Of a DNA stretch of 64,000 nt, positions 7,754 through 16,641 are shown one piece after another (positions within the stretch are counted from its first letter, which is position 1; each line of letters starts with the position of its first letter). A program made the position numbers and the translations under genes. This DNA comes from Acidobacteriaceae bacterium KBS 89 (GTDB taxonomy: Bacteria > Acidobacteriota > Terriglobia > Terriglobales > Acidobacteriaceae). Where the stretch lies: NCBI GenBank assembly GCA_000381605.1, contig KB906755.1, positions 1,100,828 through 1,164,827 on the forward strand, written 5' to 3'. The notes under the pieces are model-generated. The model had not been told where the DNA came from, did no database searches, and was given only the letters and a program-made list of their open reading frames with translations.

Positions 7754-9505
7754 CTATTTCTTGCTTGTGAAGGTGACGGGAGTTAACCCTCCACCTTGCT
7801 TGAGTTTGTAGAAATGGTCGCCGGCGACGCTATGAAAGACCTGCGCTGCTGCACCCGGCCATAACACTTCGAGCGTGTCGATGCTTTTGGCAGTCCCCAG
7901 GCCGAAATGAAGACGTAGATCACTCTGTGAGAGATAGCTCCCACCTGAACGCACTTCGCTTAATTGTGTCTGGCCGTTCACAGTTACTCGCACACGAGCA
8001 TTCAGCGCAAGCCGGTTGCGCGGCGCTCCCTCCAGTTCCACACTGACCCAATGATTGGATGGATCGGGCCTGGAAGAGAGAATTTGCGGGCCGCGCGTGA
8101 GATTTTCGACGACGACGTCAAGCGCCCCGCGATTGAAAAGGTCTCCGACGGCCAAGCCTCGGCCTACCTGCGGGACAGTCAGGGCGTCGCCAACCTTTTC
8201 GGTGGCTTCACGAAAGGTGCCGTCATGAGCATTGAGGAAGACGAGCTTCGGCTCGCGATAGTGGATACCAAGTTTCGCATTGTCTACCTGGGGGTAGACG
8301 TGGCCATTGACGAGAACGAGGTCTAGCCAGCCGGAGTTGTTCAGGTCGAGAAACGCATCTCCCCAGCCGACGTATGGTTCAGTTGCATGGGCGACGCCCG
8401 CAGAGTGCGAGACGTCAGTGAAGGTCATGCCCCCATCGTTGCGATAGAGCGCCATGTACTCATCGCTGAAGTGGCTGATTGCGATACTCATGCGACCCTT
8501 GTTCTCGTAGTCACCGACTGCGAGCCCCATATTGGCCTGCTCAATTCCGTCCTCGCTGAAGGCCACCCCAGCGTCTGATGCAATCTCTTTGAAGTGACCG
8601 CCCTCATTGCGATAAAGATAGTTCGGCTGCCCGTCGTTTGCGACAAAGAGGTCAATCTTGCCATCGTTGTCAAAGTCTGTCCATACAGCTCCCAGTCCGA
8701 AGAAACGTTTTAGGTCTTCAACTCCGGCCTGTGCGGCAACCTCACTAAAAGTACCGTCGCCGTTGTTGTGATAAAGCGAGTCGGATGATCCTTTCAGACC
8801 ACGCGGGCCGCACTGTACGGCGATTTCGTGGTATTGACAGGTTTTTGCCGAGCCGAAGAGAGGCAGGTCGTTAAGATCGAGGTTTACATAATGTGGGACA
8901 AAGAGATCGGGAAGACCGTCACCGTCGTAATCCCCGAACGCAACACCGGTTGCCCAACCCGAGTCTTTTGATAGACCGGATTTTGCGGTCACGTCCGTAA
9001 AGGTGCCATCGCCGTTGTTGTGATAAAGCACGACTCCGCCAAAGCAGCTGATCAAGAGGTCAGGCCGACCGTCGTTGGTCACGTCTGCGACCGCCGCTCC
9101 CATTGCCCAGCATGGATTGCCAACGCCAGCCTTGTCGGTGACGTCGGTAAAGGTGCCGTCATGATTGTTGTGATAGAGCGCGCCTTTCGCCTTCCGCCCT
9201 GCGAGGACCATTGAAACGCTGGGTGCGTTGGTGAAGTAAATGTCCAACCAGCCATCGCCGTCGTAGTCGAAGAGCGCCACACCGCCACTCATGGATTCGA
9301 CGATGTACCGTTGTTCCGGACTGGAAAGGTGCTCGAAGCGGATCCCCGTGGAAGCCGTGATGTCCTGTAGCTTTGGCGTAGATTCCGCCGACGGCTTGTC
9401 CTTGACCTGCTGAGAATGCCCCATGTATGCAGAGGCCACCATCACAGCGGTAACAAACAACTGGACTCTAATGGGGCACCTTGGGTGATGAGGGAACTGC
9501 TTCAT
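7754..9505 (-). CDS. Secreted CRTAC1-family protein with FG-GAP/VCBS repeats and ASPIC/UnbV C-terminus
   Basis: About 583 residues starting at MKQFPHHP, whose hydrophobic stretch (VQLFVTAVMVASAYMGHSQ) gives a signal peptide. A longer frame reaches 9655 but adds only basic residues overlapping the upstream gene. The body contains repeated FG-GAP/VCBS calcium-binding blades (DYDGDGWLDIYFTNA, DVTNDGRPDLLISCFG, DYDGDGLPDLFVPHY, DFDNDGKIDLFVANDG), each paired with a YHNNGDGTFTDVT strand. The ASPIC/UnbV domain closes the protein (SHWVSVELEGAPRNRLALNARVRV, SGGSYLSQSDLRLHFGLG). Such proteins are extracellular beta-propellers, very common in Acidobacteria, with no established biochemical role. It overlaps the end of the TPR gene by 38 bases, so the two are almost certainly translated from one message. 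Confidence 0.9.
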   Translation of the reverse strand: MKQFPHHPRCPIRVQLFVTAVMVASAYMGHSQQVKDKPSAESTPKLQDITASTGIRFEHLSSPEQRYIVESMSGGVALFDYDGDGWLDIYFTNAPSVSMVLAGRKAKGALYHNNHDGTFTDVTDKAGVGNPCWAMGAAVADVTNDGRPDLLISCFGGVVLYHNNGDGTFTDVTAKSGLSKDSGWATGVAFGDYDGDGLPDLFVPHYVNLDLNDLPLFGSAKTCQYHEIAVQCGPRGLKGSSDSLYHNNGDGTFSEVAAQAGVEDLKRFFGLGAVWTDFDNDGKIDLFVANDGQPNYLYRNEGGHFKEIASDAGVAFSEDGIEQANMGLAVGDYENKGRMSIAISHFSDEYMALYRNDGGMTFTDVSHSAGVAHATEPYVGWGDAFLDLNNSGWLDLVLVNGHVYPQVDNAKLGIHYREPKLVFLNAHDGTFREATEKVGDALTVPQVGRGLAVGDLFNRGALDVVVENLTRGPQILSSRPDPSNHWVSVELEGAPRNRLALNARVRVTVNGQTQLSEVRSGGSYLSQSDLRLHFGLGTAKSIDTLEVLWPGAAAQVFHSVAGDHFYKLKQGGGLTPVTFTSKK

Positions 9506-10691
9506 GGACTTCGTCATCAGCTGCATCGTGGGGCGCTTGAATACGCATCGCTCCATAGACCTGCCGCATTCCTTCCTTGATCGCTTTGTACTTTTCGTAC
9601 TCGGCAAGCTCTCTCTTTGCGTCGTCAGGCCTGTGCATCTTGCGATAGAGTGCACTCAGCCTGAAGTGCGCAAGCATGTTAGTTGGATCGGCGGTCAGAA
9701 CTTGTTGTAACAGGGGCAAGGCCTTCTCGTTTTCGTTCTGTTCGCTATAGACTCGCGCCAGTCCCAGAGCAGCATCAGCATTGTTCGGCTGCTGACTGAG
9801 TGCGCGTTCATAGAAATTTGCGGCGCTGGCCATATCTCCGCGATCTGCCTGCAAATCGCCCAGTCGAACGGCGGCCCCTACCTCGTGTGGATTCTTTTCA
9901 AGTGCGATGGCGTACTCGTGCTCTGCCTGTGCGCGATCAGCCTGACTGGCGGATCCATGCAATGCTTCTGCGAGCTCGAAGTGGATTCCGGGGAGGTTGG
10001 GATCGATTGCGTTCGCCTTTCTGAATGCTGCGATCGCTCCTGGGATATCGCGGATGCGTTCCAATTCGTGGCCGATGGCCTGTTGCATTTGTCCCGACTG
10101 CGGCGCAACGAGGGACAGACTGAGCAATGCTTCCCCAGCAAGGTCACTGTGAATGCGATAGGCCACGTACAAAATCTCCGGATCAGTGGGGGCTTCATCC
10201 CGAAGCTTATCTATAGTTACTGCGGCAGCGGTCAAATCGTGTTGTGCCGTCTCTACCTCAATGAGCGTAAGTCCCACTTCTTTGCGGAACTTGGGGTCAG
10301 GCAGGTTTCCCACTACGGCAGACATGTCCGCGCGCGCGGCTTCGAGCTGGCCGAGCTGATATTCACACAATCCAAGAAGCGCCTGGATCTTCGGCAGGTT
10401 TGGATTGATTTGAATCGCCTTCTGGAGATGCTCTTTCGCATCGGAACAGCGGGCTTGGAAGTAAAGCAGGACTCCGAGGTTCGCTTGCGCGTCCAAATTG
10501 TCCGGCTGTACGTCCACCACAGCAACAAGTTCCGGAATGGCCTTCGCCGGCTCATTTGCCTTGAGATACTCATTGGCGCGCCGAGCGTGTTCCTGGGGAG
10601 AGATGACGCCCTGTGCGAGGCTGCCTATCTGTGCCGTGATCAACAGCGCGAAGGCAACTCCAAAAGGCACTCGTCGTGGGACTGTATACAT
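9468..10691 (-). CDS. Secreted TPR-repeat protein
   Basis: The 407-residue product has an N-terminal signal sequence (MYTVPRRVPFGVAFALLITA, cleavage near SLAQG). A run of tetratricopeptide repeats fills most of the rest, for example ANEYLKANEPAKAIPELVAV, AQANLGVLLYFQARCSDAKE, AVRLGDLQADRGDMASAANF and ALGLARVYSEQNENEKALPL. TPR arrays mediate protein-protein contact. It lies 33 bases past an unusually long terminator hairpin, so it likely has its own promoter. Its end overlaps the CRTAC1-family gene, and TPR/CRTAC1 pairs are a common acidobacterial arrangement, which suggests that the two proteins work together in the periplasm or outside the cell. The low-complexity tail (DAADDEVHEAVPSSPKVPH) is probably unstructured. 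Confidence 0.88.
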   Translation of the reverse strand: MYTVPRRVPFGVAFALLITAQIGSLAQGVISPQEHARRANEYLKANEPAKAIPELVAVVDVQPDNLDAQANLGVLLYFQARCSDAKEHLQKAIQINPNLPKIQALLGLCEYQLGQLEAARADMSAVVGNLPDPKFRKEVGLTLIEVETAQHDLTAAAVTIDKLRDEAPTDPEILYVAYRIHSDLAGEALLSLSLVAPQSGQMQQAIGHELERIRDIPGAIAAFRKANAIDPNLPGIHFELAEALHGSASQADRAQAEHEYAIALEKNPHEVGAAVRLGDLQADRGDMASAANFYERALSQQPNNADAALGLARVYSEQNENEKALPLLQQVLTADPTNMLAHFRLSALYRKMHRPDDAKRELAEYEKYKAIKEGMRQVYGAMRIQAPHDAADDEVHEAVPSSPKVPH

Positions 10692-10723
10692 GAGACTGCG
10701 GTAAACCTGCCAGCGTACGACTT

Positions 10724-10774
10724 AAAAAACTCGGGGAGTGGAAGACGGCGGTAGACCGTCATCCACTCCCCGAG
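10724..10774 (-). terminator. Strong intrinsic terminator after the 10779-14081 receptor gene
   Basis: A perfect 13-base stem (10730-10742 pairing with 10762-10774) encloses a second 5-base stem (GACGG with CCGTC). Read on the minus strand, the hairpin is followed directly by six T residues. It begins five bases past the receptor stop codon. There is no comparable run of T on the other side, so it acts on minus-strand transcripts. Confidence 0.85.
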
Positions 10775-10778
10775 AGTA

Positions 10779-13700
10779 TCAGAAGAAGAATCGTCCGCCG
10801 AGTTGCAGCTGTCTTCCGTTGTTGGTTGTGCTGCTGATGACGCCGGCCGAGCCCGTTGACAGGGAAATGCCGGGGTTGCCGAAATTGGCGTGGTTGAGGG
10901 CGTTGAAGGCATCCATCCGAATCTGGAACTGGTAGCGCTCAGCCCACAGATTGAACGTCTTACCCACGGAAAGATCGAAGAGAATCTGACCGGGTCCGAC
11001 GACACTGTTTCTCTGCATGTTGCCGAACGTTCCGTTTGCTGGAATCGAGAAGCCAGCTCCAGGCACAATGGCCGTCGCCGTGCTGTACGTCGGATTGAAC
11101 CACTGCTGGAGTGTATGCGGTGTTCTGATTGGGATCCCGGTTGAATTCGGATACAGGTTACCGGACGTATAGGACTGGGCAAGTGTGCTTGGCACCGTGA
11201 TCGTGATTGGGTTGCCACTCTGCAGCACGTAGGTTGAAGAGAGACGCCAGCCGCCAATTGCCAAGTCAGCGAATCTGTTCTGGTTCAGGAACCGCTGGCC
11301 ATGGCCAAACGGCAGGAGGTAGATCGCACTTCCTTTGAACGCGTTTCGGGTATCGAAGTTCGATGGCCCGTAGTTCGCATGCGGATCGTAGGCATTCTGG
11401 TACGTCTGTGTACCGCCGCGACTTCCCCATGCCGATGAGTCCCACTCGTCGAGGAACTTAGACCAGACGTAGCTGGCGGCGAACGAGACGTTATTTGTCA
11501 GACGGCGCTGGAAGGTGGTTTGCAGTGAGTTGTAGTTTGCCTCCGCATTGTTAGTGCTGCCAGTGATGTTGTTGAATTGCGGAAAGGGCCGGAACTGTTG
11601 GTCAACAAGTGCCAGCTTGCCCACGGGGACCTGGTTGGTGTCCACGTTGAAGTTGAGATTCATCGATTTGCTGCCGACATAGGCGAGAGTCCACACCATA
11701 TCGGTGCCGATCTGCTTCTCGAGTGAGATGTTGTACTGCTGGATCTTGGCTACCGGGGTCTGCTGCTGGTTGTAGTTGACTCCCTGACCATTGAAGGCCG
11801 AGTTCGACGTGCTCGCCGCAGTGTAGGGTAATTGGGGGTTTGGTCCGGTAAGCGAGCCGATCGGGGTAACTCCGTTTGTCGTATCGGTGAGAGATCCCCT
11901 CGATCCAAACGCCCCTCCCTCGCCGCTGCCATAGGTGTCGAGGCTCCACAGATACGCATAGAGCCCATACCCTCCGCGAATTACCGTACCAGGACGAAAC
12001 TGGTAGGCGAAGCCGACGCGGGGTAGGAACGTGTCGTAGACGTTGTTTTGAAGCTGGTGACGTCCGTTGGCACCGGTGGACGCATACCACATCGCGCCTA
12101 ATGTTCCCGTAGCCGTGTTGGTAACGCGCGGATCAAAAATGGCTTGGTTATTCTTTGCGTCGGACCAGCCCTCCATGATCTGGTACCGAAGACCGAGGTT
12201 AACGGTCAGGTTGGCGGCCAGTTTCCAGTCGTCCTGAACGAACATCTGTGGCGCCTTCTGGCGTCCCGCGAACTCTGGAGTCTGCTGTGCATTCCAATTC
12301 TGCATAGTGCCCAAAAGGAAGTCGGCGTAAGCGTTGCCTGAAGCGGCCACCTGCTTGGTCTGAACGCAGTAGGTGCACTGTGTGTAGGTGCCGGTGAAGC
12401 CGGTCGTCGCTCCAACTACGTTACCCCAGGCAGTCGAGTTGTCCTGGAAGATCAGGTACTCGCCGCCGAAGTGCAATACATGCTTGCCGCGAATCAAGGT
12501 CACAACATCCGAGGGATCAAAGTTATGTTCCTTGTACGTAGCAGTAGTTCCCGGGGTTAGTCCCTGGTAGCTGGTGATATTGACGACCGGGAAGATATCC
12601 GCCTTCGAGAATTGCAGCCCGAGTTTGGCCGGAAACCCCTGGCCCGCGCTCTGGGTGACAAAGAAATTCATCTGATTGGTGTAGCCCATCCGCAGTTCGT
12701 TGATGGCGCGGGGGCTGATATTCCATACATCGGTGATCTGTGCGTTGTAGCTAGAGACATCGCCTACGTAGCAGTTAATGGGACAACCGAGCGAGCCCGG
12801 ATAGGTGGCCGGATTATCGCGTTCCGTTACAGAGGCCGTCAGGCGGTTGTTCGGGGTAAATTGGTAGTCGAAGCGGCCGAAGTATTTCTTGAAAGGTTGC
12901 GAGCCACGAATCGAATAGTAGTAGTTATTGCTCGTAATGCCAGTAGTTGCATTCGTTACGCCGGCCACGTTCGGTAACGGGTAGAACGCCTGAATATTGG
13001 CCGCGACCGGATTGATCGCTGGAAGCTTATTACCAGGGAACTGCGTTCGGTTGATGTACGATTTGCCGTCGGTTCCAACGGCGGATGTAGCCGTAGCCGG
13101 ATTGTAGATAGGTGCCATGCCGGAGAAGTCTCCGTTACGCATCGCGACTGTGGGCACTGTATTGAAGCCGACCGACGCATTTAGATTGATGACCTGATCG
13201 TAGTTGAAGTAGAAGAACGCCTTATCGTGGATGACTGGGCCGCTGACCGATCCGCCGAAGTTGTGGAAGCGTGTGTACGGCGCGCTGGTCTGGAAATAAC
13301 TGCGGGCATTGAAAAAGTCGTTCTGCGCGTACTCATACAACGACCCGTGCCACTTGTTCGAGCCTCCCTTGCTGATCTGGTTGAAGGCCGCGCCGCCGAT
13401 GCCGTACTGAGCAGAGAAGGCCGAGGTACTGATCTGCACCTCCTGTACGGTTTCAAACACGGAGACGTCCGCGTTCCCAGAGTGCGACAGCGCGGAGGAA
13501 GCTCCATCATTGAGGATCGCGTTGTATGGCAGATTTCCATTAACCGATAGCGCTTGGCCGGTAGCGCCGGTATAAGAGGTCGTGCCGGTTGCGCCGGGGA
13601 TCAATTTGACGAAGTTCTGCCAGTCCTGGCCTTGGTTGGGGAGGTTCTGCATCTCTTTGGAGACAAGCGTGGTTGATTGTTCGCCTGTTTCGGTCTTTAG

Positions 13701-14081
13701 CAACGGAACGTCGGTGTTCACCACGATCTCCTGGCTAAGACCGCCAATCTTTAGTTCGCCGTTGATCTCGATCGTTCCTACACTCAGCGTGACGGAAGAC
13801 CGGACAAATTGGCTGAACCCGGTTTTGGCGAAGGTAATCTTGTAGGTCCCGGTGACGATCGGACCAGTGTCATAGAGGCCGGAGGCATTTGTCTTGAACT
13901 CTCTCGCGATGCCTTTTTCAATATCCAGAACCGTGACGGTGACATCGGGAACAACCGCACCTGTAGCGTCCGTAACCACTCCACGAATATCCGCGGAGTT
14001 TGTATTTTGAGCCCGCAGCATGGGACTAAACATCACCACCGCTAACGTAATCAACGAAATCGTCGACCGTAACCACTTCAT
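10779..14081 (-). CDS. TonB-dependent, Oar-like outer-membrane receptor with carboxypeptidase-regulatory domain
   Basis: About 1100 residues. The ATG at 14081 was chosen over an upstream in-frame ATG (14123) because GGGGAGGC lies about 7 bases before it and it starts a clean signal peptide (MKWLRSTISLITLAVVMFSP, then LRAQ). The N-terminal domain is of the carboxypeptidase-regulatory type (ADIRGVVTDATGAVVPDVTVTV, ASGLYDTGPIVTGTYKITF). A plug-like region follows (LSVNGNLPYNAILNDGASS, EVQISTSAFSAQYGIGGAAF), then a long barrel ending in LQLGGRFFF. Receptors of this type import large solutes, probably glycans or peptides, using TonB energy. The nearest genes are TPR/CRTAC1 proteins on one side and a glycan-salvage operon on the other. 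A strong terminator follows. A GntR-like palindrome about 205 bases upstream may control it. Confidence 0.92.
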   Translation of the reverse strand: MKWLRSTISLITLAVVMFSPMLRAQNTNSADIRGVVTDATGAVVPDVTVTVLDIEKGIAREFKTNASGLYDTGPIVTGTYKITFAKTGFSQFVRSSVTLSVGTIEINGELKIGGLSQEIVVNTDVPLLKTETGEQSTTLVSKEMQNLPNQGQDWQNFVKLIPGATGTTSYTGATGQALSVNGNLPYNAILNDGASSALSHSGNADVSVFETVQEVQISTSAFSAQYGIGGAAFNQISKGGSNKWHGSLYEYAQNDFFNARSYFQTSAPYTRFHNFGGSVSGPVIHDKAFFYFNYDQVINLNASVGFNTVPTVAMRNGDFSGMAPIYNPATATSAVGTDGKSYINRTQFPGNKLPAINPVAANIQAFYPLPNVAGVTNATTGITSNNYYYSIRGSQPFKKYFGRFDYQFTPNNRLTASVTERDNPATYPGSLGCPINCYVGDVSSYNAQITDVWNISPRAINELRMGYTNQMNFFVTQSAGQGFPAKLGLQFSKADIFPVVNITSYQGLTPGTTATYKEHNFDPSDVVTLIRGKHVLHFGGEYLIFQDNSTAWGNVVGATTGFTGTYTQCTYCVQTKQVAASGNAYADFLLGTMQNWNAQQTPEFAGRQKAPQMFVQDDWKLAANLTVNLGLRYQIMEGWSDAKNNQAIFDPRVTNTATGTLGAMWYASTGANGRHQLQNNVYDTFLPRVGFAYQFRPGTVIRGGYGLYAYLWSLDTYGSGEGGAFGSRGSLTDTTNGVTPIGSLTGPNPQLPYTAASTSNSAFNGQGVNYNQQQTPVAKIQQYNISLEKQIGTDMVWTLAYVGSKSMNLNFNVDTNQVPVGKLALVDQQFRPFPQFNNITGSTNNAEANYNSLQTTFQRRLTNNVSFAASYVWSKFLDEWDSSAWGSRGGTQTYQNAYDPHANYGPSNFDTRNAFKGSAIYLLPFGHGQRFLNQNRFADLAIGGWRLSSTYVLQSGNPITITVPSTLAQSYTSGNLYPNSTGIPIRTPHTLQQWFNPTYSTATAIVPGAGFSIPANGTFGNMQRNSVVGPGQILFDLSVGKTFNLWAERYQFQIRMDAFNALNHANFGNPGISLSTGSAGVISSTTNNGRQLQLGGRFFF

Positions 14082-14631
14082 AAAGCCTCCCCAAAAAGGT
14101 GTTCCTTGCCAAGTCGAGCGCACGACAAAATTCTCTGAGTTAAGCGTTTGTCTTTGAGCTCGTTAGGAATCGGAACCTATTCAAGACCTCCCTATTGAAA
14201 CCTGTCAAGTGTTTTCTTTTATCTGGAACTGACCGAGGTTCCTCAAGATAACCGTTTGCCTTGCGGCAATGCGCTATGGATGCACTGGTCTTACCACTGG
14301 TCCAGTACGACTGATAAGTGGGTTGAAGTGAAGTCACCTCAGAGGTAACGCGCCGCTCCAGCGGTCGCCCTCACAGCCAAAGACTTTCTCTGGCACGACC
14401 GCCCGCTGCAACCGAGAGGTATCAATTTGCCACCGCACAGCGGCCCGATAAGTACAAGCGATCGGATGTCTTGGCGCAGTGGAAGCAGATCGTTTTGATT
14501 GCGGAAACGGGATCCTGCTCTTGATGCAAAAGAGGCTAGCTTTGGGGTTCATTCGTCCAGAGCCAATCGTGGAACAGGAATCCTAACCGCCTTGACACAG
14601 GAGCCGGTGAAGTTGGGCAGGCTCGATACCA
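14082..14631. other. Receptor upstream region, no gene seen
   Basis: About 550 bases between the end of the kinase gene and the start of the receptor, both on the minus strand. Frames that cross this region lack ribosome-binding sites and any protein similarity. On the minus strand TTGACA occurs at 14208-14203, but no good -10 box stands 16-18 bases after it; TGAATA at 19 bases is the best I see. A palindrome at 14286-14296 is listed separately. Confidence 0.5.
14286..14296. promoter_or_regulatory. Possible GntR/FadR-type operator (TGGT-N3-ACCA)
   Basis: TGGTCTTACCA is a perfect palindrome with a three-base centre and fits the TNGT-N3-ACNA pattern known for FCD-type GntR regulators. A second ACTGGT occurs immediately after it. 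It lies about 205 bases upstream of the receptor start, which is far for an operator. No GntR gene is in the window, so this is a pattern match only. Confidence 0.25.
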
Positions 14632-15720
14632 CTATTCGATGGACCGTAGCAGCCGATCCATTCTTTCTTCCTGCTGCTCGATGGATTCAAGCAGCGCGAA
14701 CTGCGTCCGGCAGCGATCAAGGTTGTGTTCGTCACGATGCACCTTGTAATACGGATCGCCGGCCAAATAGTCCGTCAGGAACCGAATGCCCTGCTCGAAC
14801 GTTATCAATTTGCCCGAGAGGACAAGATGTTGCCTCTCCGCTTTCGTCAAAAAACTACCGGCCGAATCCAGATAACCGCGCACGAGTGCCTCGAACATTG
14901 AGAACTGCATCGTCACTTTGGACAGATCTCGTTCGTCTTCCCTCGCCGAGCTTGTTGTCGTGCGCACCAAATCGCCGAAATCGTAAAGCGCCAATCCAGA
15001 CATGACGGTGTCAAGGTCAACGACGCAGATGCCTTCGCCGGTGACGTCATCGAGCATGACATTGTTAAGCTTGCTGTCATTGTGTGTGATGCGTTCCGGC
15101 AAGTCTGCATCCAGCAGGACATCCGCGATCGACTTTCGCGCGAAAGCAAAGTCAATTTCCGGTTTTGCTTTGATTGTGCGCCTTGCCACATCCAAGTCGA
15201 GTGCCTGCTCCAACGCCGCAAAACGCTTTGGCGTATGGTGGAAGTCCGCGATGGTATCGTGCAATCGCGGCGATGGCAGGTCTACGAGGAGTTTTTGAAA
15301 TCGTCCGAAGGCCTTGGCAGCCTGAAACGCCTGCTTCGCAGACTCGACGGAGTCATAAGTGCGTGCCTTCTCGATAAAACGATACGCACGCCAAAAATTG
15401 CCATCCGCGTCCAAGTGCCAGACCTTCTCGTCACGCGCCGAAATTAACGTGAGCACAAGTCGGTTACAGTCCGGTTCACCCGACACCTTCGCGGCAAGGT
15501 GCGACGTCACCCGCTGGATGTTTTCCATGACAGCAACGGGGTTCTTGAAGATGCTTTGATTGATGCGCTGCAGCATGTAACGCACAGGCTCGCCCGCCTG
15601 ATGGAACGTGACGCAATACGAATCGTTGATGTGGCCACTACCGAAGGGCTTAGCGCCGAAGAATTGCCCGTCGATTTGAAATCGGCGAGCGATCGCGGCG
15701 ATGTCGTGCACTTTACTCAT
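14632..15720 (-). CDS. Anomeric sugar kinase of the aminoglycoside-phosphotransferase fold, N-acetylhexosamine 1-kinase-like
   Basis: About 362 residues starting at MSKVHDIAAIARRF, whose ATG overlaps the upstream stop (ATGA). This is close to the length of characterised NahK kinases. FGSGHINDSYCV is the nucleotide-binding loop, ITHNDSKLNNVML is the APH catalytic loop with its Asp, and ICVVDLDTVM holds the metal-binding Asp (the DFD/DLD motif). NahK-type kinases phosphorylate GlcNAc or GalNAc at C1. Translational coupling to a nucleotidyltransferase means the sugar-1-phosphate is probably converted straight to an NDP-sugar. The upstream alpha-galactosidase-like enzyme is a likely source of the free sugar. 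The exact sugar is inference; galactose or mannose would also fit the fold. Confidence 0.82.
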   Translation of the reverse strand: MSKVHDIAAIARRFQIDGQFFGAKPFGSGHINDSYCVTFHQAGEPVRYMLQRINQSIFKNPVAVMENIQRVTSHLAAKVSGEPDCNRLVLTLISARDEKVWHLDADGNFWRAYRFIEKARTYDSVESAKQAFQAAKAFGRFQKLLVDLPSPRLHDTIADFHHTPKRFAALEQALDLDVARRTIKAKPEIDFAFARKSIADVLLDADLPERITHNDSKLNNVMLDDVTGEGICVVDLDTVMSGLALYDFGDLVRTTTSSAREDERDLSKVTMQFSMFEALVRGYLDSAGSFLTKAERQHLVLSGKLITFEQGIRFLTDYLAGDPYYKVHRDEHNLDRCRTQFALLESIEQQEERMDRLLRSIE

Positions 15721-16625
15721 GACCAAAGGCTCTTCGGATAAGTACCGTTGCCGATAAGTCGCTGTATGTTTTCGGCGATGCGCGGGCGGTCCGCGCGGTA
15801 GGTGATGCCACCCCATGAATCCTTCGTGCGCAAAACCTTTACCCGCGCCTGTCCAGCAACGACCAGGTCATTCACCATGCTCGGCAGATAGCTTTCTGAC
15901 TGCATATCCGAGACACTTCGTTCAAGAAATTTGTGAAACTGTTCTCCCAGTTGCCCAAAGACCCGGGGAGTAAAGCCCCACATGTTCATTGAAGCCACTT
16001 CGTTCCCTGTCAGTCGGGTCATCTGACCTGCCATGTCAGTGTTCCTGGCATACGCGCCATCACGTTCGACGTTTGTCAATTCAACGACACTCTCGAGGAA
16101 GTCGTCGTCGTTGACCTGACACACACCGCGTGACACCGGGCCGAAATCGGAGAGCGTATTGCGCAGAACAAACCCGACCATTGCATAGTCCGTAGTTCCG
16201 GCTTGAAGATGTTGCGCTAATGCGCGATAACCCTCCGATCCGTAAAAATCGTCGGCGTTAATTACAGCAAAGGGCTCGTTGATTGCGCCCGCGGCCATCA
16301 GAATTGCGTGCATCGTACCCCATGGCTTGGTCCGGCCAGCGGGAACGGAAAATCCCGGCGGGAGTTTGTCGAGTTCCTGATAGACGTATTCGACTGGCAT
16401 GCGCTTCTCAAAGCGCGCACCGACAGCCTTTTTGAACCGCAGCTCAATGTCTTTACGGATGACGAAGACGAGTTTGCCGAACCCGGCGCGAAGGGCGTCG
16501 TAGATTGAATAATCCATGATGGTTTCACCACCGGGGCCCACCGGGTCAATCTGTTTGAGGCCACCGTAGCGGTTGCCCATGCCGGCGGCTAGAACGAGCA
16601 GAGTTGGAGAGGCCATCGGTTTCAT
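15717..16625 (-). CDS. Sugar-1-phosphate nucleotidyltransferase
   Basis: About 302 residues if translation starts at MKPMASPT (16625), or 299 from the second Met. The signature LLVLAAGMGNRYGGLKQID is the nucleotide-binding motif of NTP-transferase enzymes, and VINADDFYGSEGY holds the metal-binding Asp. The frame extends 99 codons further upstream, but that part overlaps the hydrolase gene and is compositionally unlike protein, so it was excluded. The gene lies 16 bases after the hydrolase and overlaps the kinase by four bases. Pairing of such a transferase with an APH-fold 1-kinase is known from anomeric-kinase salvage routes such as AmgK/MurU and from Bacteroidetes glycan loci. The nucleotide (UTP or GTP) and the sugar are not readable from sequence. 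Confidence 0.85.
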   Translation of the reverse strand: MKPMASPTLLVLAAGMGNRYGGLKQIDPVGPGGETIMDYSIYDALRAGFGKLVFVIRKDIELRFKKAVGARFEKRMPVEYVYQELDKLPPGFSVPAGRTKPWGTMHAILMAAGAINEPFAVINADDFYGSEGYRALAQHLQAGTTDYAMVGFVLRNTLSDFGPVSRGVCQVNDDDFLESVVELTNVERDGAYARNTDMAGQMTRLTGNEVASMNMWGFTPRVFGQLGEQFHKFLERSVSDMQSESYLPSMVNDLVVAGQARVKVLRTKDSWGGITYRADRPRIAENIQRLIGNGTYPKSLWS

Positions 16626-16641
16626 TAGATCAGCTGAAAGC

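Noticed and set aside
9885..10754. 289-residue plus-strand frame inside the TPR gene
   Set aside because: Antisense to a well-supported TPR protein and crosses the terminator.
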